Origin: Sinorhizobium garamanticum
Lineage (GTDB): Bacteria > Pseudomonadota > Alphaproteobacteria > Rhizobiales > Rhizobiaceae
NCBI RefSeq assembly: GCF_029892065.1
Contig: NZ_CP120375.1
Location: 558,001 to 622,000 of the forward strand
Length of the DNA stretch: 64,000 bases
Direction: 5' to 3'
This document shows positions 1-8,489 of the stretch, in pieces (positions within the stretch are counted from its first letter, which is position 1; each line of letters begins with the position of its first letter). A program made the position numbers and the translations under genes. The notes below the pieces were generated by a model. That model was not told the DNA's origin, made no database searches, and was given only the letters and a program-made list of their open reading frames with translations.

Positions 1-58
1 GAGCGATCCGAAGCCGTCTTCCAATTTCCTGGGCGCTGAGCTCATTCAAAGCGGCCAT
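1..58 (-). CDS. N-terminus of a probable XRE-type regulator, cut by window edge
   Basis: Only the first 19 codons are present, reading leftward off the window from an ATG at 58. The peptide starts MAALNELSAQEIGRRLRIA, the usual opening of XRE helix-turn-helix proteins, often those fused to an ImmA/IrrE metallopeptidase. It overlaps the stop of the QueC-like gene by 17 nt, so the two are translationally coupled in one leftward operon. The C-terminal domain lies outside the window, and the family call rests on the N-terminus alone. Confidence 0.45.
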   Translation of the reverse strand, partial: MAALNELSAQEIGRRLRIA

Positions 59-1415
59 AGCGCCCTCCGTCCATCCAACCCCTCAGAAAGCTCTGTTCTC
101 CCTGCGCGGACAAGAAAGTCCGCCATTCCTGTGCATGCGTCATCAACATCATTTTCAGTTTCTGCAGCGTGTCATGATAACTCTGCGCAGTTGCTGCACC
201 GATCTGCGAAGCGTGTATTCGAAGCGCCGTATCGGGCAAAGCAGCGAGATCAGCAAGATGCTGCAGATGTCGAGCCCCGACGCTCCCATATTCGATCATT
301 ATATCACGGTCGGCCTTGCCTCGAATGCGCGATAGGGCCACATCCAGGTTACCTGTGGAGAGGTCTGATACTACATACGTCTCAGGCGGCTCGACGACCC
401 CCGCAGCAAACATGCTCTGTCTACGAAGCAGGCATGCAGCGCACAAACCGCACTGTCTGCGTTTGCCGTCGTTCACTACGCGACGCGACTGCCAGCACGA
501 TTTGGTGTTCGCGAGATGCTTCTGTTCCTTCCCGGGCAATGCAAGGTAGGCGGAAAGCGTCTGCCCCTTCGTCGACCACAGCCGGGGCTGTTCATAGCGC
601 AGGCTTACATCGAAGATTGCGCGGATGAACTTTTCCATCTTTCGAAAGAAGGTCGGGAAATTGCGATAGTCTACATAGATATTGTGCAGCGGTGCCAGCG
701 CCGGTCCAAGGGCACCCTGCCCGCTTTCCGGTACGACGATGCGGGTGATCCTAGAAAGATGTGCGGCAATTGCCGTCATTGCGGCGAACTGGAAGCCGCG
801 CGATCTAAAGCTACTTTCTTTTGCCTTAAACCCACGCACCTTGAATGGAATCTGAGTGAAGAAGCTGTCGCCTTCGCGCCGGCGCTGACGCTTGCCGGCC
901 ACCCGGATGCATAGGGCTTCGTCCTTAGTTCCGCTCAAGGCCGATACTGCGCGTGAATCCAACCCCTCGCTGTAGGCTATCGCGAAAGTTTTATTCTGGT
1001 CGAAGATCAGAGGGAGCTGCCTCGACCCAATCGGAGTTACGTTGCTCGCTCCAACGAAGGAGAAATGCCAGCTATCTCCGGTCAGATGATTCATGACACT
1101 TCGAAGACTCTGAGAGACAGCCGGCCGGAGCCAAGTATCCACGTCGGTGGCCGGAATTGTGACATGAAGATCGCGGTGCCAACCTGCGGGTCTTTTCCAT
1201 CGACGGTCTGCGAGCTCGATGGCAGCGCACAGGACCATCAAGTCGTAGTGCTTCGGAGAAAACCCCTTGACGTTGAAGCTGTCCAAAACCTCGGGCCTGA
1301 ACCGAATATGCTCGTTAATAATTGCGATATCGCCGCCGGTGCCCTCCCCTTTGCCTTTCTCGACGACGATAAGATGTTTGTCATAGGTCATCGGCGTATC
1401 GTCGTTACGGCGCAT
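42..1415 (-). CDS. QueC-like (QatC/Cap9-type) ATP-dependent nucleobase enzyme
   Basis: A 457-residue protein built around a QueC-like core. A PP-loop variant YSEGLDS lies at residues 148-154, where QueC has SGGxDS, and four cysteines (C307, C322, C325, C328) form the C-terminal zinc knuckle. Housekeeping QueC is about 230 residues. The ~140-residue N-terminal extension and the absence of queD, queE or queF here fit the QueC-like proteins of the Qat and type IV CBASS defence systems rather than queuosine synthesis. By family knowledge such enzymes make or transfer a 7-deazaguanine onto a partner protein. It overlaps the upstream 191-residue gene by 11 nt and the downstream XRE gene by 17 nt, so the three form one operon. 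The defence role is inferred; no QatA ATPase or QatD nuclease is visible in the window. Confidence 0.75.
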   Translation of the reverse strand: MRRNDDTPMTYDKHLIVVEKGKGEGTGGDIAIINEHIRFRPEVLDSFNVKGFSPKHYDLMVLCAAIELADRRWKRPAGWHRDLHVTIPATDVDTWLRPAVSQSLRSVMNHLTGDSWHFSFVGASNVTPIGSRQLPLIFDQNKTFAIAYSEGLDSRAVSALSGTKDEALCIRVAGKRQRRREGDSFFTQIPFKVRGFKAKESSFRSRGFQFAAMTAIAAHLSRITRIVVPESGQGALGPALAPLHNIYVDYRNFPTFFRKMEKFIRAIFDVSLRYEQPRLWSTKGQTLSAYLALPGKEQKHLANTKSCWQSRRVVNDGKRRQCGLCAACLLRRQSMFAAGVVEPPETYVVSDLSTGNLDVALSRIRGKADRDIMIEYGSVGARHLQHLADLAALPDTALRIHASQIGAATAQSYHDTLQKLKMMLMTHAQEWRTFLSAQGEQSFLRGWMDGGRYGRFE

Positions 1416-1980
1416 CGTCAGGGCCCTCGTCCACGTTGCTTCGCGCTCTAGGCTTGAATGCGTTTTTGTTCGACTCAGCGAGCGCGTTATGGAGCTGCGC
1501 CGCGTCTATCGACGCGAAAGTTTCACCATTTCGCTTCATGCCTTTGTTGTAGTCGGAGTGGCTCATGTCACCGACGGCCTTCGCTCGAATGCACTCCTCA
1601 TCCAAGCGGTTCTTGGTCGTATCGATCCAATCGAGCACAGTGCTCGCAAGTGCCGAACTCAACGCATCGCGCTCCGTTTGGCCCTCTCGAAGGTTACAGA
1701 GCATATTCGCCTTCAGGGGCTCGGAGAGGCACGAGCCTTTGTGGTTATCGAAGATCGCTTCGGTCGACGCTAAACAATCGAGATCTAGCTGATCCCGCGA
1801 AACCTTTTCGTTGAGTTCCGAAAATAGGCGGTGGAACGCGTTCACATCGGCGCCCTGCAGCATGCTGTGGCACGCCTGCTTGACGCGGTCGTCGTTTGAA
1901 ACGGCATCGCTGACAAGATCTTGCCCGTACCTCTTCCAGCTGCTCGACAATGGTGCATTTCTGAACGGCCCGTCAGTCAT
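1405..1980 (-). CDS. hypothetical protein, partner of the QueC-like enzyme
   Basis: A 191-residue protein not recognised from its sequence. The start chosen is the second of two adjacent ATGs (1980), which has an AAGGGGG ribosome-binding site five bases upstream. A longer reading frame would add a hydrophobic stretch but has no such site. It begins MTDGPFRNAP and is otherwise acidic and largely helical-looking, with scattered cysteines and no obvious catalytic motif. Being first in a tightly overlapping operon with the QueC-like gene, it holds the place that QatB has in Qat systems and could be a substrate or structural partner. That is inference from position only. A CDS is well supported by the ribosome-binding site and the overlap. 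Confidence 0.6.
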   Translation of the reverse strand: MTDGPFRNAPLSSSWKRYGQDLVSDAVSNDDRVKQACHSMLQGADVNAFHRLFSELNEKVSRDQLDLDCLASTEAIFDNHKGSCLSEPLKANMLCNLREGQTERDALSSALASTVLDWIDTTKNRLDEECIRAKAVGDMSHSDYNKGMKRNGETFASIDAAQLHNALAESNKNAFKPRARSNVDEGPDDAP

Positions 1981-2643
1981 CATTGCCCCCTTATGTTCGA
2001 ATAGATAGAAGCAAAAGCTGACAAAGTCAATAAATAGCAAAAGAAACATGACATTGCCGATCGCGCGAGCGGTTGGCACGGTGGCAGGCAGCCGCCGAGT
2101 ATTTTCGGTTTCGTGCGGGGGAGTGATTTTAAAGCTGTGACTCGGCCGCTAACCCGCTATCTGCGATGGCGTCGGATTCGGGGAGAAATCTGCGGGATCG
2201 CGCGGCGGAAAGGCGGCAATCAGGCGGCCTCGCTTTCGCTCATGCACCCAAGTGTTAGATGTAGAACACTAGATCAACGGCCGAAGCTCCTGCACTATCA
2301 CCCGAGGCTTGGTATCGTCGCTCATATTCCAGACAGCAGAACAAGGAGAGCTTCTCTCAAGCCCACTACCGCCTGCTTGGAATGCCGGACGTTGCCGTTG
2401 AAGGCACATCCCGCATCACGATGCACCAGGTCGTTCGGCTGATGTAGGCTGACCAGCTCTCCCCCACGGACAGTCTTTTCCGATTTGAAGGTTACAACCC
2501 TGAAAACCTGAGGGTATCCGGATTGATGGAACTGCAGAAAGGTTCTCATTCAATTCCTGCTATAAGCCGGCGACCGCAAGATGAATGCGGGTTTTTTCTG
2601 CAGGCATTCGATCCGTGATGTGATGCCGGGCATGGTCTGACAC
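1981..2643. other. gene-poor stretch upstream of the QueC-like operon
   Basis: No convincing coding region was found on either strand. The promoter of the leftward QueC-like operon should lie near 2000-2100, where the sequence is locally AT-rich, but no clear -35/-10 pair was identified. Confidence 0.4.
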
Positions 2644-2894
2644 TCAACGAACCGCCCTCGCCCGGTATCCTCGTTGTCTTTTTTTCCGCGTGAGCTTGAG
2701 GAAGAGCTCGACTGCGTCCGCTCCATAGCAAAGTGATGGGCCTTGCTCTGACCGCGGCTGCCAATTCGTCCCCAACGCCTGGTCAGGCACGTTTCCCCAA
2801 ATAGGGTGCTCGATATCTCCAGCGCGTAAAAGCGCGCCATGTTCTTCGAGGCGTAACTCCGTTCGACGTAAAGATGGTAAGGCTGCGAGACCAT
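2644..2894 (-). pseudogene. WGR-domain protein, frameshifted
   Basis: Two overlapping reading frames together give the short WGR-domain protein common in rhizobia. The first frame, from an ATG at 2894, reads through NMARFYALEI and TRRWGRIGSRGQ, the Trp-Gly-Arg signature. A one-base shift near 2725-2735 moves the rest (ADAVELFLKLTRKKRQRGY) into the next frame, ending at 2644. Joined, the product would be about 83 residues, the normal size. WGR domains bind nucleic acid ends in PARPs and occur in many small bacterial proteins of unknown role. It is either a recent pseudogene or a sequencing indel. Confidence 0.7.
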
Positions 2895-3196
2895 AGCCCG
2901 CACATTCGAAGATCTGGCCTTGATCGTCCAACGACATTTGTGAATCGTTTGCAGAGGATCGATTCACGTGCTTGATGTGTTGCGGACGTCGCGCTGGCCC
3001 GGCCAGCCCGGAGCGGCTTTTCGGCCACTGAAGAACAAGGCCGAATGCGGCCACCTTCCAGTTCAGCCCTCTCCGCCGGAGTGGCGCGCGAACCGGCGCG
3101 CATGCCACAGTACCGAGTGCATGAACGACGAGCTCAAACAATTTCGTAGCAGCTCGAGATCGCTTTGCCTGCTAGCTTGCGCTGACAGTCTTGAAT

Positions 3197-3224
3197 GTCA
3201 GAAAAAGATACACTATTTTCTGAC
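3197..3224. promoter_or_regulatory. inverted-repeat operator of the abiE operon
   Basis: A perfect 9-bp inverted repeat, GTCAGAAAA (3197-3205) and TTTTCTGAC (3216-3224), is separated by 10 bp and ends two bases before the abiEi ATG at 3227. AbiEi-type antitoxins are known to repress their own operon by binding inverted repeats over the promoter, and this is the obvious candidate. There is almost no room for a ribosome-binding site, so the message may be leaderless or the true start may be the next ATG at 3263. Confidence 0.65.
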
Positions 3225-3226
3225 GC

Positions 3227-3856
3227 ATGACTAACGTTGCGACATCGGTACCGGATAAGATCATGAGGCGCGCCCGCGCTGGCGGACGCGGTGGCGTTTT
3301 CACGCCCAGTGATTTCCTGGACATCGCCGCACGGGCGGCAGTCGACCAGGCACTCTCGCGGCTAGTCAAAGGTGGCAAGCTCCGGCGCTTGGCGCGAGGC
3401 CTTTACGACTTCCCCAAGGTCCATCCGCAGTTGGGTCCGCTTTCGCCAACCCCCGACGACGTCGCACAGGCATTGGCGCGGGAGACTGGATCCCACGTAC
3501 AGATTGCGGGTGCGCGGGCAGCGAACGCGCTCGGTCTTTCAACACAAGTTCCGGCAAAGAGCGTCTATCTGACCGATGGGCCCTCTCGCCGTGTCGTGTT
3601 GGGCAAGCGCGTGGTCGATCTGCGTCACGCCTCGCCCAAGCATCTGATAGCTCCGGGCAGCGCGGCTGGCACAGTCGTTCAGGCCCTCCGTCACGTGGGG
3701 GCGGTTCGTGCCCGCGACGTTGCTCGGATCGCGGCGCCTCGTCTGTCGGCCAGCGACAAGAAGATACTCGCATCCACTGCGGTCCAAGCGCCTGCCTGGA
3801 TGCGGCCGACGCTTGTTTCGATCGCGAACGCAGCGTCGGGTGAGATCGATGGATAA
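3227..3856 (+). CDS. abiEi: AbiEi-type antitoxin/transcriptional repressor
   Basis: A 209-residue protein with a winged-helix N-terminus (about residues 20-65, around FTPSDFLDIA and LSRLVKGGKLRRLARGLYD) followed by the AbiEi C-terminal domain, matching DUF6088/AbiEi antitoxins. In type IV AbiE systems the antitoxin neutralises the nucleotidyltransferase toxin without stable binding and represses its own promoter. It overlaps the toxin gene by 8 nt, and the operator-like inverted repeat lies immediately upstream. No lesion is visible and the length is normal. The role is inferred from family and gene pairing. Confidence 0.85.
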   Translation: MTNVATSVPDKIMRRARAGGRGGVFTPSDFLDIAARAAVDQALSRLVKGGKLRRLARGLYDFPKVHPQLGPLSPTPDDVAQALARETGSHVQIAGARAANALGLSTQVPAKSVYLTDGPSRRVVLGKRVVDLRHASPKHLIAPGSAAGTVVQALRHVGAVRARDVARIAAPRLSASDKKILASTAVQAPAWMRPTLVSIANAASGEIDG

Positions 3857-4886
3857 GGTCGCTCTTCTTTCAGCCGGCGACCGGGCGGCCCTGTTTGGCG
3901 AAACGGGGGCTGGCCGAGGAGTCGCCAATACGATCATCGAAAAGGACTTCTGGGTCTGCTGGACATTGATGCGGCTTTTCGGACTGCAGCAGAAAGATGC
4001 GGCTACCCCTGTCTTCAAGGGTGGCACCTCCCTCTCCAAGGCGTTTGGCGCCATCCGCCGGTTTTCCGAAGATATCGATCTCTCTTTCGACCGAGCGGAT
4101 CTCGGCTACACCGGTGACCGCGATCCCGAAAAAGAAGGCATCAGCAAGAAACAGGCGAACAAACTCATCGAAGCCCTTGTGAGCGATGTCGAGCAGCATA
4201 TTGCCGAGAAGCTGTTTCCGGCTCTTCGATCAGCGATCGCCGAGCAACTCGGCGAGCCGACCAAAGGCGAGTGGTCGCTAGAAATCGATGCCGCTGACGC
4301 GCAGACGGTGAACTTCCACTATCCCGCCGCGCTCCCCGCAGCCGAATACGAGAGCATGGGGTACATCACCCCACGGGTGAAACTCGAACTTGGCGCCCGC
4401 GGAGACCCCTGGCCGACAGAGAAACGGGTGATCCGGCCCTATGCGGCGGACGACTATCCTGGCTTCTTCGAGGAACCCGATACCACCGTCGTCGTCCTCT
4501 CCGCCCGCCGCACCTTCTGGGAGAAGGCGACGGCATTGCATGCGGAGGCCAATCGCCCTGCCGACTCTCCGACCCCACAATATTTTTCGCGGCACTATTA
4601 TGATCTCGCCATGCTGATTGCCACGGATGAAGGCAAAGCAGCCGAAGCCGATTTCGAGCTTCTTGCGCAGGTCGCCAAGCACAAGGCCACGTTCTTCCGT
4701 TCCGGCTGGGCCAGTTACGACACCGCTTGTCCCGGCACGCTCCGGCTGTTGCCGGGCGAGCACCGGATCAAGGATCTCCGCGCTGACTACAGGGCGATGG
4801 CCCCCATGATGTTCGATGACAGGCCGCCATCGTTCGACGAGATACTTGCGACAATCGCGGCGCTCGAAGAAACAACGAACAAATAG
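3849..4886 (+). CDS. abiEii: AbiEii-type nucleotidyltransferase toxin
   Basis: A 345-residue protein starting at the ATG at 3849, inside the last codons of abiEi. It has the DUF1814/AbiEii hallmarks: EKDFWV (residues 31-36), the nucleotide-binding GGT (58-60) followed by SLSKAF, and FSEDIDLSF (72-80) carrying the metal-binding acidic residues. A C-terminal helical region includes a basic stretch and YDLAML. AbiEii/MenT toxins are thought to transfer nucleotides to RNA, typically tRNA acceptor ends, causing growth arrest. With AbiEi upstream it forms a complete, apparently intact type IV toxin-antitoxin pair, useful for plasmid maintenance or phage exclusion. Confidence 0.88.
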   Translation: MDKVALLSAGDRAALFGETGAGRGVANTIIEKDFWVCWTLMRLFGLQQKDAATPVFKGGTSLSKAFGAIRRFSEDIDLSFDRADLGYTGDRDPEKEGISKKQANKLIEALVSDVEQHIAEKLFPALRSAIAEQLGEPTKGEWSLEIDAADAQTVNFHYPAALPAAEYESMGYITPRVKLELGARGDPWPTEKRVIRPYAADDYPGFFEEPDTTVVVLSARRTFWEKATALHAEANRPADSPTPQYFSRHYYDLAMLIATDEGKAAEADFELLAQVAKHKATFFRSGWASYDTACPGTLRLLPGEHRIKDLRADYRAMAPMMFDDRPPSFDEILATIAALEETTNK

Positions 4887-4916
4887 TACAAGGCGATCCG
4901 CTGGGGAGGAAAGGCC

Positions 4917-5194
4917 ATTAGCTCACTACGACCCATCGACCTGCGCCTGATCGACGACCTCGTCGACTTCGTTCGAGGGCGTGGTTACGTCCTGGAGTTT
5001 TCGGATGCGAGTTTCTCGGAATTCTTCGCATCTGAGCTGGACGTCGACATTGACGATCCGATCTATCCCGAGCACGGCGGCTCGAAAGGCAAACGGTCGC
5101 TGCTTCCCAGAAGGTCGACGACGCCAAGGCGACGCGAACCCTTCAAGCCCTGTGGGAATATCGTGCCGAATATCTGGCCCGCACCGGCAAGTAA
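4917..5194 (+). pseudogene. small frameshifted gene downstream of abiE
   Basis: A strong ribosome-binding site (GGGGAGGAAAG) precedes an ATT codon at 4917 where an ATG would be expected. The frame reads LRPIDLRLIDDLVDFVRG, then FSDASFSEFFASELDVDID, then shifts frame near 5095 and continues as VDDAKATRTLQALWEYRAEYLARTGK to a stop at 5194. The product would be about 90 residues. The pattern looks like a once-functional small protein that lost both its start codon and its frame. It resembles the N-terminal part of hypothetical proteins linked with abortive-infection loci, but the family was not identified with certainty. Confidence 0.45.
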
Positions 5195-5236
5195 CCTTTT
5201 GTCGAGCCTTCATCTCGATGATTGGCAGCGAAAGCA

Positions 5237-5672
5237 AAAGCTCGGGTGTTGCATACCGCGCCGATTGAGCGAGAGCGCGTAGATGCTAGTTGTCGCGGTG
5301 ATGAAGAGTCGATGTTTTGCGCGCCCTCCGAAGCAGAGATTCGTGACGAGTTCCGGAACAAAATTTTGCCCATCAGGCGCAATACAAATGTGCCGAGGAC
5401 CATAGGTTCGCCATCGCGATCTGTGCGAAAGCGTCGGCGCAGCCGGAGTTGATGGCATGAAATACCTCTCCGCCAGGCAATTTTCCCTTCGAGCCTATGT
5501 CAAAGACACAAATATGTTGCGGCTCGGAGCCAAACATTCGTCCGGTATCAGCCACATAAAGGCGGGTCTCATCGGGGCTGAAGGCCAACCGTTCGGGCAC
5601 TGCAGCTCTGTAACATCGCTTCATTGCATCCTCAGGGTCAACGCGGTAAAAGCGACGAGGTAGCTCCTGCTC
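5237..5672 (-). pseudogene. SMP-30/gluconolactonase-like relic
   Basis: Leftward fragments in two frames reconstruct the C-terminal half of an SMP-30/gluconolactonase (LRE) beta-propeller: FYRVDPEDAM, FSPDETRLYVADTG, GNLWSSAHLY-type sequence, NFVPELVTNLCFGG and RLFITATTSIYAL. The N-terminal half is missing and at least one frameshift separates the pieces near 5385. The enzyme family hydrolyses sugar lactones, but this copy cannot be functional. An IS3-type relic abuts its upstream side, which probably explains the truncation. Confidence 0.7.
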
Positions 5673-5756
5673 GCCGCGATTGCAGCGGCGAATAGAGCCT
5701 CGGCGGTTTTCGTTTACGCCAATTGGCGCGGCGGGGAGCAACCGGCGGGAACGGTG

Positions 5757-5862
5757 GCCTTCATCCTCTGAAGCGTTGGAGCCGGTTGCGGCGATGGTCC
5801 CGGCATAGGCTGCCGGGGTCCGGCATCCGAGCGACGAATGCGGCCGGAAGTTCGAGCTTAGC
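5757..5862 (-). mobile_element. IS3-family transposase 3' relic
   Basis: Read leftward, this stretch gives LSSNFRPHSSLGCRTPAAYAG, the conserved end of the IS3/IS2-type integrase core (usually RPHSALGYRTPAEYA). Only the last ~35 codons remain and no inverted repeat was identified. It lies immediately upstream of the gluconolactonase relic. Confidence 0.6.
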
Positions 5863-6179
5863 GTTCTGAGCCACCTCTACCAACTGGACTTGAATTTCAG
5901 GAACCCAGGCATCCCGCCAAGGTCGCGGGGAGCCGGTTGAACCTGCAGCTAGGACGCGATGCCAAGAGCAGACACTAAAGAACGCCAGGAGCCGCCGTCT
6001 TCTATTTCCAAATTCAGAGACGACGGTCTGCTTCCTTATTTGCAATTCGGGAAGTATCGCACCGTACGCCATTTCGTGCTGTTTTGTCGATTGCTGTGAA
6101 GTGCACATCAGGCTGCCGCCAGATCCGTTGCGAGCATGGAGCCATCAAGGCAAGTGCGTCCGCCCGCGTTCCGAGGTCG
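5863..6179. other. gene-poor stretch
   Basis: No supported gene was found in these ~320 bases. Open frames on the minus strand continue from the IS3 relic but show no recognisable protein. Confidence 0.35.
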
Positions 6180-6380
6180 TCAATGCTTGCTGTCGGACAG
6201 TGGAATGCCCCTTAGGTGAGCGAAAATGGCGAACCAGAACCGGTAGTCGGCCTCTCGACGATCGGTATACGCATCAAGCGCGCAATACGCCACGGCAGTC
6301 GTCGCGTCCTTTCCATAGAGCTCAATTGCAACCTCTATCGCCCTCTCTGGATCGAAATTGCCTGCAAAGACGCTTTTCAT
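6180..6380 (-). CDS. small hypothetical protein
   Basis: A 66-residue acidic protein, MKSVFAGNFDPERAIEVAIE at its start, ending RFWFAIFAHLRGIPLSDSKH. The composition is that of a compact soluble helical protein and it resembles short conserved hypothetical proteins of rhizobial plasmids. It is the last of a series of leftward small genes (6180-9042) and may share their transcript. No function can be given. Confidence 0.5.
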   Translation of the reverse strand: MKSVFAGNFDPERAIEVAIELYGKDATTAVAYCALDAYTDRREADYRFWFAIFAHLRGIPLSDSKH

Positions 6381-6454
6381 TTGATCACGCTCTCATGGCG
6401 CCTCGAGCTCTGACGTGCGCGTGCCTCGCTCCGGGTCTTCACAATATCCGTTCC

Positions 6455-6703
6455 TTAGCTGGTTTGGCGCATGAAACGCATTCCCTCATCGGTCCAAGAG
6501 ATGGACGTATGGCTTCCCGCGAGCGGGCCACCGAGGAGAACCCGGCTGGTGATCTCCACCAGGCGATGATCGAGAAGAACGCGGAGCCTGCGCCACGGAA
6601 GATCGATTTCTTCGCCGCGTGCGATCAGAGCCATGTCCTCTTGCGCCTGCTCAGTCGCGTCCGTTGTCATCGCCGGCAGTTCTCTGATTGTGGTGGAATC
6701 CAT
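6455..6703 (-). CDS. small hypothetical protein
   Basis: An 82-residue leftward frame with a GAGG about ten bases before the ATG at 6703; an internal ATG at 6670 is an alternative start. The sequence is mixed charged and hydrophobic (IARGEEIDLPWRRLRVLLDHRLVEI) and looks like a folded helical protein. It lies between two other leftward small genes and is probably co-transcribed with them. It was not recognised. Confidence 0.4.
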   Translation of the reverse strand: MDSTTIRELPAMTTDATEQAQEDMALIARGEEIDLPWRRLRVLLDHRLVEITSRVLLGGPLAGSHTSISWTDEGMRFMRQTS

Positions 6704-6748
6704 CGCTACTGTACCTCGGTTTCTTCGGGAACCGCGCGGCCGGGCTTC

Positions 6749-6940
6749 CTACCCAGTCCGCCAGCGGCGAATTGCGTTGGCAAAGTCAGGCCCGGCGCTA
6801 AAGCCCCAAGCTGCGCCGACCACCGTAAAGATGGACACGCCTGCGACACCACCGAAGATGCCACCGACTATCCCCGTCCCTGCGCCGATCAAGAAACCAA
6901 CCAGCGCCCCTCCGATAGTCCCTGCAATCCTTGCCTTCAT
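6749..6940 (-). CDS. small glycine-zipper membrane protein
   Basis: A 63-residue protein from the ATG at 6940, which has a GGGGGGAG ribosome-binding site five bases upstream. Nearly the whole chain is hydrophobic and glycine-rich (GGALVGFLIGAGTGIVGGIF, then GAAWGFSAG), forming two membrane helices with glycine-zipper spacing, and it ends in a basic tail NAIRRWRTG. Such proteins are often inner-membrane or envelope peptides. Its place in a leftward run with IcmT/TraK-like and ParA-like genes suggests a link to plasmid transfer, but this is only positional. Confidence 0.6.
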   Translation of the reverse strand: MKARIAGTIGGALVGFLIGAGTGIVGGIFGGVAGVSIFTVVGAAWGFSAGPDFANAIRRWRTG

Positions 6941-7142
6941 GACTTCTCCCCCCTGCTCTCTTGCCTGTGCCAGCTTTGTCATCCTTCTGCTTTCCGCCGC
7001 TTTCGTTCGACTGTCCTTCGACCCTCCTCACTAGCCCGACGCTCGGAGGAATTGGACGGCGGAACCCGCAAAGGATTGCCGGGGCGAGCAGAGGGGAAAA
7101 GATAAGGGCGAGCGGAAAGATGAGGCAATAGCCTGTCCTAGA

Positions 7143-7295
7143 TCAGATGAAGGGTTTTCGCATCCATGCGGCCAAGATGGTTGTGATTTGGCCGGTGAAC
7201 AGCGCCGCAAAGCAGAGCATGGCGATCGCGATCGGCGTGATGAGCGATCGGCCGAAATGACCTTGAATGCGAACAAAGAACAGCGTCGCGGCCAT
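7143..7295 (-). CDS. possible two-helix membrane protein
   Basis: A leftward frame ending at 7143 encodes two hydrophobic helices (MAATLFFVRIQ, then LITPIAIAMLCFAALFTGQI and TTILAAW) with a basic C-terminus. No good start codon with a ribosome-binding site is visible. The frame stays open upstream to about 7370 and may use a non-ATG start. The membrane-like composition in a run of plasmid genes argues for a real or recently broken gene. Confidence 0.3.
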   Translation of the reverse strand: MAATLFFVRIQGHFGRSLITPIAIAMLCFAALFTGQITTILAAWMRKPFI

Positions 7296-7405
7296 AAGGA
7301 GCTCGGCGAGCGCAGCGCGCCGGGCATAGATTCGCCGCGAAAGCGGGGGCGATATCAGAGCGCGGTACAGCGTTTGTCATCCCTCCCCTGCCCTTGACGC
7401 CGCCA

Positions 7406-7834
7406 TCACCGCTTGGCGGCGACTTGCGCGGCTGCGCGAGCGCGCGGGTCGATACCTTCATCGAGCTCCTTTTGCAGCGCGCCAAGAGCAAGTTCGATGA
7501 CTTCGGCGATCGCGGAGCATTCGAGCCGATCGGCATAGTCGTAGATCATGTTGTTGGTCTCGACCTTGAGCTTTACGGCGAATGGCGTATTGCGATTGGT
7601 GGTGCTTGCGGCCGCGCCGGCGAGGCTCGCCCTCGCCTTCTGTCTCGGCCGGCGCGTTTGCTGGCGCAGGTTTGGCAACCGCTGGCGCCTTGCGCGCAGC
7701 CGGTTCGGGTGCATGGCGGGTCTTGAAGCCGTTATTTTCGGCGACCTTTTCGACGGCTGCCTTTGTTTGCGGATCGACCTTCTTGGGCCTGGCTTGAACT
7801 CATCGAGGTCGATGGTCAGACGCGCCTTGGTCAT
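7406..7834 (-). pseudogene. VirC2-like/ribbon-helix-helix protein, apparently frameshifted
   Basis: The ATG at 7834 overlaps the stop of the ParA-like gene by 4 nt. It starts MTKARLTIDLDEFKPG and ends with a well-formed domain, TPFAVKLKVETNNMIYDYAD followed by ECSAIAEVIELALGALQKEL, which looks like a ribbon-helix-helix or VirC2-like C-terminus. The basic middle of the single long frame is implausible. Shifting by one base there gives KKVDPQTKAAVEKVAENNGF and an Ala/Pro linker, so two compensating indels seem to bracket it. VirC1/VirC2 pairs help relaxosome assembly at oriT or T-DNA borders, and the ParA-VirC2 order matches. Confidence 0.5.
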
Positions 7835-8489
7835 TGGCGCAGCTCCTTCAACAGTGCGATGACTTCGGCGACGAACGTGGCGGCGTTTGCCCGGGCGTTT
7901 TCCAGGCTTGGAACCTGATCGTCCGCGAGCTTTCCGAGCGTCTCACCGAAGTTGAACGCCCCGCGTTCGACGATGCGCGCTCCGAGGAACTGGATGCCGG
8001 CTTCTTCGAACTGCGTGCCGATATCGCGGGCGCTTCGCGTCACATAGGCCGCGGGAACGCGCGACCAGAAGACGCGGGCGGGCATTTCCTTGCCGCTGCT
8101 CCTGCCTTGGCGGACGATGAATTTGAGGGTCTTGGCGGCCTCGTCGGCATCGAGCTTGACGGTTGCGGCGGGATCAGAATGAGATCGCTGGACGTGATCG
8201 CGTAGCCTGTGGATAGGTTCGCCGATCCTTCGAGATCCACGATCACGAAGCTGTTTTTTGCCGACTGCTCCCCGATCGTCTCGATGATGTTTTCCTCCGT
8301 AACGTCACCGATGATGGACATTGATGGCGGGATGTTGGCGTCCTTGGCCCACTTCATAAGCGGCTGATTGGGGTCTGCGTCTATCAGGCAGACAGAGGCG
8401 CCCTGCTCGGCAAGAACGATTCCCAGGATCAGCGTACCGGTCGTTTTGCCGGCGCCGCCTTTAGGGGTCATCATCGAAACGACTGCCAT
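7831..8489 (-). pseudogene. ParA/VirC1-type ATPase, frameshifted
   Basis: The N-terminal frame from 8489 reads MAVVSMMTPKGGAGKTTGTL, with a deviant Walker A (KGGAGKTT, residues 10-17) and CLIDADPNQPL as the A' motif. Near 8165 a one-base shift moves the rest into another frame, LDADEAAKTLKFIVRQGRSS and then VFWSRVPAAYVTRSARDIGT, to a stop at 7831. Joined, the protein would be about 218 residues, the usual length of VirC1/ParA-like proteins of rhizobial plasmids. It overlaps the IcmT/TraK-like gene by 19 nt upstream and the VirC2-like gene by 4 nt downstream. Confidence 0.75.
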
